Shown here: piece by piece, positions 16,671 to 23,722 of the stretch
Layout: each line of letters opens with the position of its first letter
Numbering within the stretch: position 1 is the first letter of the stretch
Source of the DNA: Roseiarcus sp035656495
GTDB taxonomy: Bacteria > Pseudomonadota > Alphaproteobacteria > Rhizobiales > Beijerinckiaceae
Reading direction: 5' to 3'
DNA: 30,717 bases
NCBI GenBank assembly: GCA_035656495.1
Contig: DASRSL010000063.1
Location: 1 to 30,717, forward strand
Program-made: the position numbers and the translations under genes
The notes under the pieces: generated by a model
What the model saw: only the letters and a program-made list of their open reading frames with translations
What the model was told of the DNA's origin: nothing
Database searches by the model: none

Positions 16671-17756
16671 TCACTTTGCAACACGGGAGGCGACGAACCG
16701 CGCAATCGCGGGGCCCGCGAACAATACGAACAGGAAACGGGCCGTCTGCATCGCCATGATGAACGGCACGTCCACCTTGGTCGAGGCGGCGATGATCGCG
16801 ACCGAATCGGCCCCGCCGGGGCTCGTCGCGAGATAGGCGGTCAGCGCGTCGACATGCGCGAACCTCATGAGCGCTGCGGCGAGGCCGCCGCAAGCCAGGA
16901 TGAGGCAGAGGATCGACGCCGCGAGGCTCGGGAAAGCCTTGGCCGCGTGGGCGAGGATCGACCGGTTGAAGCGTCCTCCGATGCTCCAGCCGACGAGCAG
17001 ATAGGCGGGGGCGAGGAGAAAGGGCGGCAGCTCGATCCGCATGACGCCCACGTCCTGCAACATGGCGCCGACTCCGATGGCGACGATGAGCGGCCCCGCC
17101 GGGATGCGGAACGCGCGCCCGGCTGCCGCGCAGCTCAGGGCGAGGATCGCGGTCGCCGCGAAGGACGTCCACGCGACAGGCGGAAACCAGACGATTGAGG
17201 AGGCCGCGCGCGGCGTCGTCACGGTCCATAGGCTCGCGACCAGGGTCGCGACCACCGTGACCATGACCACCCTGAGGTACTGCATGAAGGCGACGAGGCG
17301 AACGTCTGCGCCGTAATCCTCGGCCATGAGCGTCATCGCCGTGGCGGCGCCGGGGAAAGAACCCCAGACCGGCGTGGAGCCGGGCAGAATTCGCAGGCGT
17401 GCGAGCAGCCATCCGAGAGCGGTGCTGACGCCGACGACGGAGAGCACGCCCCCCGCCAACGTCGGCCAGCCGCGCCCCATCTCGGCGAGGGTGGAGAGCT
17501 CGAGCGCCCTCGCGATCAGAAAGCCGACGACGGCTTGTGCGCCGTAGAATAGCGGCGGGGGAACGCTGACTTCGACGTCGGCGGCGGTGAGCAAGGCGGC
17601 CGCCGCGAGCGATCCGAGCAGCAGCGCAGCCGGCAGACGAACGAGCTCGAGGCCGCCGACGAACAGGAGCGAAAGCGCCAGCAGAACCGCCCATCGCGCG
17701 GCGATTCTGACGCTTCGGTTACCGCCCTGCCGGCGGGCGAAACGCGCGAAGCTCAT
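16671..17756 (-). CDS. AbrB-type membrane protein (often called putative ammonia monooxygenase)
   Basis: Encodes 361 residues with about ten hydrophobic segments. The internal duplication typical of the membrane AbrB family is visible: each half has a G-x-x-P-G-x-x-x block, P-G-S-T-P-V-W-G-S-F-P-G-A-A-T-A-M in the first and T-S-P-G-G-A-D-S-V-A-I in the second, followed by V-R-L-V-A-F-M-Q-Y-L-R-V or D-V-P-F-I-M-A-M-Q-T-A-R-F. Older annotations call this family ammonia monooxygenase or AbrB regulator; both names are misleading, since it has no AMO features and is a polytopic membrane protein of unknown, probably transport, function. It converges with the FGGY kinase, whose stop lies 18 bases away. 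Confidence 0.85.
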   Translation of the reverse strand: MSFARFARRQGGNRSVRIAARWAVLLALSLLFVGGLELVRLPAALLLGSLAAAALLTAADVEVSVPPPLFYGAQAVVGFLIARALELSTLAEMGRGWPTLAGGVLSVVGVSTALGWLLARLRILPGSTPVWGSFPGAATAMTLMAEDYGADVRLVAFMQYLRVVMVTVVATLVASLWTVTTPRAASSIVWFPPVAWTSFAATAILALSCAAAGRAFRIPAGPLIVAIGVGAMLQDVGVMRIELPPFLLAPAYLLVGWSIGGRFNRSILAHAAKAFPSLAASILCLILACGGLAAALMRFAHVDALTAYLATSPGGADSVAIIAASTKVDVPFIMAMQTARFLFVLFAGPAIARFVASRVAK

Positions 17757-17945
17757 GCGTCCGCCTTTTCCTCACGCTTCGCGGCCTTCGGGCGAATAAG
17801 CGCCTGCGAGGCGCCCGTCAACGCGAAGTTCAACCTTCACCGCTGGATAGTCCAGCGTCGTGGCTCTAACGCTTCGATCCTCCTGATCGCGGGAAGGAGT
17901 TGGAGTTCGCCCCGCGGGGAGGAGGCTGGGTCTCGAGCGGCAGAG

Positions 17946-18123
17946 TTCCCTGCCGCAGGGAAAAAAGCAGCGAACTTTTTTAATTTTGGCCGAGTCGGGG
18001 CAAAAACCACCCTCAAAAGAGCAACGATTCCAGGCTCGTCCGGCAAAATTCCCTGCGTGGAAAAACAGGGACTTAAATCGGCCGTGCAGGGAAAAAAGTT
18101 CCCTGTTCGGCCGAATGCAGGGA
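17946..18123. repeat. TTCCCTG / CAGGGA repeat cluster
   Basis: The heptamer TTCCCTG or its complement occurs seven times: a 17-base palindrome TTCCCTGCCGCAGGGAA at 17946-17962, then 18049-18055, 18066-18071, 18087-18093, 18099-18105 and 18118-18123. Orientation alternates, often beside A- or T-runs, so several hairpins can form. I recall similar intergenic repeats in Rhizobiales but cannot name the family. Confidence 0.65.
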
Positions 18124-18197
18124 CAACTCGCGCCCTGATGCGCCGCTTGTTCCCGCGTCGCGAGGCTGCTTTATTGGTGCGACTCCAACGCTCGCAA

Positions 18198-18240
18198 CAT
18201 CCGTCGCTTCGCGGCGCCTTCCCAGCGGAGCTGGGGAAGG
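18198..18240. repeat. dispersed box-plus-hairpin element, copy 2
   Basis: The box CATCCGTCGCTTCGCG (18198-18213) is identical to 11630-11645. It is followed by a hairpin from CCTTCCCAGC (18217-18226) pairing with GCTGGGGAAGG (18230-18240), with one bulged base. It ends 44 bases before the cydA start, so it is within the leader or promoter region of cydAB. Confidence 0.6.
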
Positions 18241-18284
18241 GAAGCCCGGATTCTCTAGCGTCCGCCTCCAAGGGGGGAAGTGGA

Positions 18285-19679
18285 ATGCAACTCGATCCCG
18301 TTCTGCTGTCGCGCCTCCAGTTCGCCTGGGTGATCGCCTGGCATATCCTGCTGCCGGCCTTCACCGTGGGACTGGCGTCGTTCATCGCGGTGCTGGAGGG
18401 CCTCCATTTCGTCACCGGACGTGAGAGCTACTTCCGCCTCTCGACCTTCTGGATCAAGATTTTCGCCGTCTCCTTCGGCATGGGGGTGGTGTCGGGCATC
18501 ATCATGCCGTTCCAGTTCGGGACCAACTGGAGCCGCTTCTCCGATCAGACGGCCAACGTCCTCTCGCCGCTGCTCGCCTACGAAGGACTGACCGCGTTCT
18601 TTCTCGAAGCTGCGTTCCTCGGCGTTCTCCTGTTCGGCCGCACGCTCGTTCCCCGCTGGGCGCATTTCGTCGCCGCGCTGATGGTCGCGGCGGGCACGCT
18701 GTTCTCGAGCTTCTGGATTCTTGCGACCAACAGCTGGATGCAGACGCCGGCGGGCTATCAGATCGTCGACGGCCGCTTCATGCCGCAGAATTGGCGGGCG
18801 ATCATCTTCAGCCCGTCCTTCCCCTACCGCTTCGCCCACACGATCGACGCTTTCTACATCACCACCGGCTTCGTCGTGGTCGGTGTCGCCGCCTCATGGC
18901 TCCGCCGCGAGCGCTTCGTCGAGCTTGCGCGCGTCATGCTGTCGATGACGCTGTGGCTGCTCTCCGTCCTCGTTCCGCTGCAGATCTTCCTCGGCGATCA
19001 GCACGGGATCAACACGCTCGAGCATCAGCCGGCGAAGGTCGCCGCGATCGAGGCGATCTGGGACACCGGAAGCCGACTGCCCTGGAACGTGTTCGTCGTC
19101 CCCGATGACGCCGCGGCGGCGAACCATTACGTCGTGGCCATCCCCTTGGTCGGCAGCCTCATTCTCACGCATGACCTGAACGGGACGGTCAAGGGCCTCA
19201 AGGACTTCCCCGCCGACGAGCGGCCGCCCGTCGCCCCTCCCTTCTTCGCCTTCCGCATCATGATCGCAATCTGGGGAATGATGTTCATCGTCGTCGTCGC
19301 GAGTTGGTGGCTGCGCTTTACGGATGAGCTGTTCGATGCAGGGTGGTTCTTGCGGATCTGCATGCTCGCGTCTCCGCTCGGGTTCTTCGCAGTGGTCGCC
19401 GGCTGGGTGACGACCGAGGTCGGTCGGCAGCCCTGGACGGTCTACGGGCTTCTGCGCACTGCGGACTCGGTCTCGCCGTCGCTGACCGGGCGTGACGTCG
19501 CGGTGTCGCTTGCCGCCTATGTGATCGTCTATATCGTGATGTTCGCCGCGGGGATTGGGCTCATCATTCGCATTGCGAGGCGCGGTCCGATGGAACCGGA
19601 GCCGGACATCATCGAGAGCGGACGGCCGAGGCTGCCGGTCGAGGCCATGCCGCGCACGGAAGACGGGAGCGGCGGATGA
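18285..19679 (+). CDS. cydA: cytochrome bd-type quinol oxidase subunit I (CIO-like)
   Basis: Encodes 464 residues from the ATG at 18285, chosen because GGGGGGAAG precedes it and the typical CydA N-terminus follows; the frame is open to 18057 without protein character. CydA carries hemes b558, b595 and d and oxidises quinol while reducing O2 to water. Heme and quinol residues are visible: H20 in A-W-H-I-L-L-P, E100 and E108 in the E-G-L-T-A-F-F-L-E helix, H185 in R-F-A-H-T-I-D, K251 and E256 in H-Q-P-A-K-V-A-A-I-E, and the T-E-V-G-R-Q-P-W motif. The quinol loop is short and the chain ends soon after G-L-L-R-T-A-D-S-V-S-P, as in the cyanide-insensitive oxidase (CioA) branch. Its stop overlaps the cydB start. 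Confidence 0.95.
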   Translation: MQLDPVLLSRLQFAWVIAWHILLPAFTVGLASFIAVLEGLHFVTGRESYFRLSTFWIKIFAVSFGMGVVSGIIMPFQFGTNWSRFSDQTANVLSPLLAYEGLTAFFLEAAFLGVLLFGRTLVPRWAHFVAALMVAAGTLFSSFWILATNSWMQTPAGYQIVDGRFMPQNWRAIIFSPSFPYRFAHTIDAFYITTGFVVVGVAASWLRRERFVELARVMLSMTLWLLSVLVPLQIFLGDQHGINTLEHQPAKVAAIEAIWDTGSRLPWNVFVVPDDAAAANHYVVAIPLVGSLILTHDLNGTVKGLKDFPADERPPVAPPFFAFRIMIAIWGMMFIVVVASWWLRFTDELFDAGWFLRICMLASPLGFFAVVAGWVTTEVGRQPWTVYGLLRTADSVSPSLTGRDVAVSLAAYVIVYIVMFAAGIGLIIRIARRGPMEPEPDIIESGRPRLPVEAMPRTEDGSGG

Positions 19680-20689
19680 GCGCGACGCCCTTCGACTTCG
19701 TGCCGATCTGGACGCTCATACTCGGCGTCGGGGTCTTCTTTTACGTGCTTCTCGACGGGTTCGACCTCGGCGTCGGCATTCTTTACGGCTTCGCGCCTAA
19801 TCGCGGCGCGCGCAACCTCGTGATGAACTCGATCGCGCCGATCTGGGACGGCAACGAGACCTGGCTCGTGCTTGGAGGGCTGGCGCTGCTCGCCGCCTTT
19901 CCGCTCGCCTTCGCGATCATTCTGCCGGCGGTCTATTTCCCGATTCTGATCATGCTGCTCGCCCTTGTCTTTCGCGGCGTGGCGTTCGAGTTCCGCTACC
20001 GCGACTCCGAGCATCGGACCTTCTGGGACCACGCATTCTCTTACGGCTCGGCGATCGGCGCCTTCGCGCAAGGGGTGGTGCTCGGCGCGTTCATCCAAGG
20101 GTTCCACGTCGAGGGGCGCCATTTCGCCGGCGCCTCGCTCGATTGCTTCACGCCGTTTTCAGTCGTCACCGGCGCCGCGCTCGTCTTCGGCTATGCGCTG
20201 CTCGGCGCGGGCTGGCTGGTTCTGAAGATGGAAGGCCCCCTGCAGGAGTGGGCGCGCCGGCTCGGGCGCATCGCGCTGGCCGGCGTCATCGTCGCCGTCG
20301 TCGTAGTGAGCCTGTGGACGCCGGTGATGCATCCGAGCATCGCGGCGCGCTGGTTCTCCTGGCCGAACATCGGTTTTCTCGCGCCCGTGCCGATCGTGAC
20401 CGCACTGATCGCCTGGCTCGAGTGGCGCTCGCTCAACAACCGCACTGAAGCCGCGCCCTTCGTCTTCGCGGTCGCTCTCTTCATCATGTCCTATCTGGGA
20501 ATCGCGATCAGCATTTTTCCGATGATCGTGCCCTACAAGTACACGATCTGGGATGCGGCCTCCTCGCCATCGACGCAGGCTTTCCTGCTGGTCGGCACGC
20601 TGTTCCTCTTGCCGATCATCCTCATGTACAGCGCGTGGTCCTATTGGGTGTTCCGCGGCAAGGCGCGGGCCGACATCGGCTATCACTGA
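19676..20689 (+). CDS. cydB: cytochrome bd-type quinol oxidase subunit II
   Basis: Encodes 337 residues, the normal length for the CioB/CydB family. It has about eight to nine membrane helices and the family motifs Y-V-L-L-D-G-F-D-L-G-V-G near the N-terminus, P-I-W-D-G-N-E-T-W-L, and F-R-G-V-A-F-E-F-R-Y-R. CydB stabilises the heme-carrying CydA in the inner membrane. Its ATG overlaps the cydA stop by four bases (ATGA), indicating translational coupling. No CydX-like or DUF2474-like small membrane subunit was found after it, and no cydCD assembly transporter genes are in the window. Confidence 0.95.
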   Translation: MSATPFDFVPIWTLILGVGVFFYVLLDGFDLGVGILYGFAPNRGARNLVMNSIAPIWDGNETWLVLGGLALLAAFPLAFAIILPAVYFPILIMLLALVFRGVAFEFRYRDSEHRTFWDHAFSYGSAIGAFAQGVVLGAFIQGFHVEGRHFAGASLDCFTPFSVVTGAALVFGYALLGAGWLVLKMEGPLQEWARRLGRIALAGVIVAVVVVSLWTPVMHPSIAARWFSWPNIGFLAPVPIVTALIAWLEWRSLNNRTEAAPFVFAVALFIMSYLGIAISIFPMIVPYKYTIWDAASSPSTQAFLLVGTLFLLPIILMYSAWSYWVFRGKARADIGYH

Positions 20690-20757
20690 AGGATTTATGT
20701 CACGCCCGCGAAGCTTCGGCGTCCAGGCCGGTCCAGCGCGCGGTCATCTTGCTGAAG

Positions 20758-20810
20758 CCCCTGCGGCGTCTCCCGCCCCCGCTTGCGGGACGATGCAGAA
20801 GCCGCAGGGG
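20758..20810. terminator. hairpin between cydB and DUF1236 gene
   Basis: CCCCTGCGGC (20758-20767) pairs perfectly with GCCGCAGGGG (20801-20810), with an inner stem CCCGC/GCGGG. It lies between convergent cydB and the DUF1236 gene and probably serves both as a two-way terminator. There is no long T-run, so the mechanism is not certain. Confidence 0.6.
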
Positions 20811-20829
20811 TTCCCGAGACCTCCGTTTC

Positions 20830-21246
20830 TTACGGTACGACCTCGACCACTCTGCGCGTCGACGGCTCGACCAGCACCGGCGTATCGTCGACGACCGTGT
20901 ATTCATAGCGGGTCACGCCGTATTCCGGCGGCATCGGATAGAGGGTCACGCCCTCCGCCGGGAGAACGTCGCCGACCACGACGCGGGGGTGACCCTCCCA
21001 CACGTACGAGGGGACGCGCTCCTGGACGACATAGTGGTGGAACCGAGGCGCCATGGCGCCGGTCAGACCACCGACGATTCCGGCGGCCACGCCTAACGGC
21101 GCCCCGACCACGGCGCCAACCGCGCCTCCGACCGCCCCGCCCGCAGCTGCGCCCGCATCGGCGCCCGCTCTGACCGGATTATCCTGCGCGTAGGCCGCTA
21201 CCGGAGCACCCGCCAAAAGAAGTACGAATATTAAGGCTTTGGACAT
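20830..21246 (-). CDS. DUF1236-type exported protein
   Basis: Encodes 138 residues. The signal peptide covers residues 1-20 (ends A-A-Y-A-Q). Residues 25-65 are a glycine/alanine/valine-rich stretch with G-A-x-G-G-A-V-G repeats, like a glycine-zipper membrane segment. The C-terminal part has the DUF1236 pattern: V-G-D-V-L-P-A-E-G-V-T-L-Y-P-M-P-P-E-Y-G followed by Y-E-Y-T-V-V-D-D-T-P-V-L-V-E-P-S-T-R-R-V-V-E-V. Such proteins are common in Hyphomicrobiales and have no proven role. The start is supported by GGGAGAG a few bases upstream. It converges with cydB. Confidence 0.88.
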   Translation of the reverse strand: MSKALIFVLLLAGAPVAAYAQDNPVRAGADAGAAAGGAVGGAVGAVVGAPLGVAAGIVGGLTGAMAPRFHHYVVQERVPSYVWEGHPRVVVGDVLPAEGVTLYPMPPEYGVTRYEYTVVDDTPVLVEPSTRRVVEVVP

Positions 21247-21475
21247 CCAACTCTCCCAAAGTACTCACCCGGCGAATGAGCCGGGCAGTCCCGACAACGG
21301 CTGAGGCCGGGTTCGGTTCCCTCCCCGTGCACAGCGGACATCGCCGGCATCGCGTCGCCATGCGCGTTCGCCAGCAATTCTGCCGTCCTAAGTCTAAGAT
21401 AAATAATAATAAAGAGCTCTGGAACAAAGCGAAGAAGCATCTGTTTCGCGCCAAGTGCTCCACAAGCAGCCAACG

Positions 21476-22896
21476 ATGGGAGGTTTGAAACGAAGCGTGA
21501 CGCGCGACGCCAGGCGGCCGTTCGGAGTTCTTTCTGCAAATCACTAACTCTTGCGGCGGTGCTCGGAACCGCATCGGCGCTGGCGTTGTCAGCGGCCGCA
21601 TTGTCGGCGTCCAGCCAGGCGGCCAACCAGACATCCAATCGGCCCGACCAGACGTCCGGCAATTTCAGCGCCCAGTCCGCCAACGGCGCCGGGCCGTCCA
21701 CGCAGGACCTGCTCCACGCCGACGGCGACGCATCGAACTGGATTCTGCCGGCCGGCGACTACAGCGGAACCGCCGGGTCGAGGAAAAGGAGATCGGCCCC
21801 GACACCGTCGGCCAGATGCACGCCGTCTGGACTTTCGACATCCCGACCAACGGCCCGATCGAGGCCTCTCCTATCGTGTGGAACGGAACGATCTACATCA
21901 CGTCCAATCAGGACGACGTCTACGCGATCAACGCCAAGACCGGGAAGCTCGAGTGGCAGTACAACCCGAAGCCGCAGCAGCTCGTAGGCTTCCCGCGCAA
22001 CCGAGGCGTCGCGATCTACGACGGCAAGCTCTTCATCGGCATGATCGACGGCCACCTGGCGGCGCTCGACGCCAAGACCGGCAAGGAGCTCTGGAACAAG
22101 CAGACGGTGGAGGACCCGAAAGACAGTTTCTACACGATGCAGCCTGTGCCCTATAAGGGCAAGATCCTGCTCGGCGTCTCAAACGGCGACTGGGGCGGCA
22201 TCGGCAACATCAGCGCCTTCGACCCGAACAGCGGCAGCCGGATCTGGCAATTCAACACGATCCCGGGTCCAGGAGAGAAGGGTCACGATTCCTGGGAAGG
22301 CGATTCCCGGAAGCGCGGTGGCGGCGCCGTCTGGCAGGGCGTCGCGATCAAGGGACAAAGTTGGAATGATCTGCGCCGGGGAGGGCCAAGGATTGGGCCG
22401 CGGCAATGAAGGAAGCGCGCCCACCGACAGCCGCGCGCGCGCCGCCCCGGCGGCGGACCGGTCCGCGAGCGCTCAGAAAGACAAACCCGATCCGCCAAAA
22501 CTCTACACCAAGGCGCAAGCCGAACAGGGAAAGCAGGTTTACGCGAAGAATTGCGCGGCATGCCACGGCGATCAGCTGCAGGGGAAAACGGCGCTTGCGA
22601 TCGCCGGCGCCGCGTTCCTGAAGAAGGCGGAGCTGTTGGGATGGTCGGTCGCCGACCTGCGCACGATCATCGTCACGCAGATGCCGCGCAGCAATCCCGG
22701 GTCGCTCCCTCCCGATCAATAGGCCGCGGTGATCGCCTATCTGCTCGGAAAGGACTGCTATCCGGCGGGCCAGGACAAGTTTCCGAGCCAGGTGACGGAT
22801 CAGATCAAGAATGCGAAGCTTCAGCCGGTGAGCGCGGCGGACAAGGACCAGAAGAGCGACAGCGGGACCTGTCCTGTGCAGCAGGCGAGAAAATGA
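21476..22896 (+). pseudogene. PQQ-dependent dehydrogenase with C-terminal cytochrome c, broken
   Basis: A signal peptide, a beta-propeller with PQQ-type blades (A-S-P-I-V-W-N-G-T-I-Y-I-T-S, D-V-Y-A-I-N-A-K-T-G-K, A-L-D-A-K-T-G-K-E-L-W) and a C-terminal cytochrome c (C-A-A-C-H at 22552-22566, possible heme Met at 22681) follow one another, as in quinohemoprotein alcohol dehydrogenases. Breaks: a frame change near 21520 if the ATG at 21476 is the start; another near 21770 (one base lost); a jump near 22355 where much of the propeller is missing; and a TAG at 22720 where a Tyr codon is expected, after which the cytochrome reads on to the TGA at 22894-22896. The remnant is about 470 codons, against some 600-700 for intact homologues. 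Its end overlaps the start of the cupredoxin-like gene. Confidence 0.85.
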
Positions 22897-23324
22897 GGGG
22901 CGCCACGAATAGGCCGACGCGGTTCGCTTTCCTTAGCGTCCTGTCCGCGGCCGCGCCTGGCGCGCCTGTCGCCGCCGCCAAGCCGCTGCCGGCGACGATC
23001 GTTCTCCACGACGGCGGCTTCGACTTTCGCGACATCGGCTTCCGGTCGGGTGACGTGGATCTTACGATCGTGAACCGGGGGGAGCGGCCCCATGCGTTGG
23101 CGATCGCCTCCGGCTCGTCGCCGGCCGGGACGCCGATCGAGCGGACGGGCGCGCTGTCGCCGGGACAAACGACGCACCTGAGCCTCGCCCTGCCGCAGGA
23201 CCGGTACAGGATCTACAGCCCTCTCGGCCATGACCGCCAGCACGGACTCTCGGCGTCGATGATCGTGATGTCGCCGGAAGGAAAGGGCGGCGCAGAAATG
23301 AACAGGGTCTTTTACAATTTCTAG
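22893..23324 (+). CDS. cupredoxin-like exported protein lacking the copper cysteine
   Basis: Encodes 143 residues. The ATG at 22893 overlaps the TGA of the preceding dehydrogenase remnant (ATGA), showing they once formed an operon. Residues 1-29 look like a signal peptide. The rest follows a cupredoxin plan: a strand with D-G-G-F-D-F, G-D-V-D-L-T-I-V-N-R-G, the first His in R-P-H67-A-L, the L-S-P-G-Q-T-T-H-L-S-L strand and a final loop Y-S109-P-L-G-H113. In type I copper proteins this loop starts with Cys and usually ends with a Met ligand; here it is Ser, and no Met lies at the expected distance. Copper binding of the classical kind is therefore doubtful. It could be a decayed, apo or differently bound member. 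Confidence 0.65.
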   Translation: MRGATNRPTRFAFLSVLSAAAPGAPVAAAKPLPATIVLHDGGFDFRDIGFRSGDVDLTIVNRGERPHALAIASGSSPAGTPIERTGALSPGQTTHLSLALPQDRYRIYSPLGHDRQHGLSASMIVMSPEGKGGAEMNRVFYNF

Positions 23325-23392
23325 TTCAGCCAATCGAGCAGCTGAAGGGGCAGGCTCCTGTTCTCTTGATCTCGATAGGGCGGAGAGGAACG

Positions 23393-23662
23393 ATGAGCAA
23401 TAGGCAGGGCCTCTCCCCGCCGCGCAGGACGTTTCTGCAGATTTTGCTTGGCGGCGTGGCCTTGGCCTTGGCGCGCCTGCTTCAGCCGCGGAAGGCTCAG
23501 TCCGCCGCGATGGTCAGCCAGAAGGCGGCCGCCTATCAGGACCATCCCAACGACGGCAATCACTGCTCGGAATGCCGGTTCTTTCAGGGGGATCATTCCT
23601 GCAAAATCATCGCCGGCAGCATCAGTCCGAATGGCTGGTGCAAGTATTATACAGCCGCCTGA
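23393..23662 (+). CDS. high-potential iron-sulfur protein (HiPIP)
   Basis: Encodes 89 residues from the ATG at 23393, preceded by GGAGAGGAA. The N-terminus has a twin-arginine signal, S-P-P-R-R-T-F-L-Q with a hydrophobic stretch, as expected for a protein exported with its folded cluster. The mature part is about 50 residues with the HiPIP cysteine pattern C58-x2-C61-x8-C70-x12-C83 and the conserved N-G-W-C and aromatic residues nearby. HiPIPs carry one 4Fe-4S cluster at high potential and shuttle electrons in the periplasm, for example to oxidases or reaction centres. It follows the cupredoxin-like gene by about 70 bases, so the two may be co-transcribed. Its partner here is unknown. Confidence 0.92.
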   Translation: MSNRQGLSPPRRTFLQILLGGVALALARLLQPRKAQSAAMVSQKAAAYQDHPNDGNHCSECRFFQGDHSCKIIAGSISPNGWCKYYTAA

Positions 23663-23722
23663 ATAAGCGCGGGCGCGACTGAGACGGTCGGCGGATTGCG
23701 CCTCCCGGCGAAACATCCGACA

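Larger units (their letters stand above)
17757..18284. other. repeat-rich intergenic stretch upstream of cydA
   Basis: About 530 bases separate the divergent AbrB-type gene and cydA. The cydA frame stays open back to 18057, but this part codes for no recognisable protein and cuts through the repeats. The stretch holds a TTCCCTG/CAGGGA repeat cluster and a box-plus-hairpin element, listed separately. No clear FNR, ArcA or RegA type site was recognised. Confidence 0.5.

Noticed and set aside
16671..17756. Ammonia monooxygenase, as older annotations of this family would say
   Set aside because: The sequence is the duplicated AbrB-type membrane family and has none of the AmoA/B/C features.
17946..18123. 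CRISPR array
   Set aside because: The repeated unit is only six or seven bases, alternates in orientation and has irregular spacing; no cas genes are near.
18057..18284. N-terminal extension of cydA
   Set aside because: It runs through the repeat cluster and hairpin element, while a good ribosome binding site and the normal CydA N-terminus lie at 18285.
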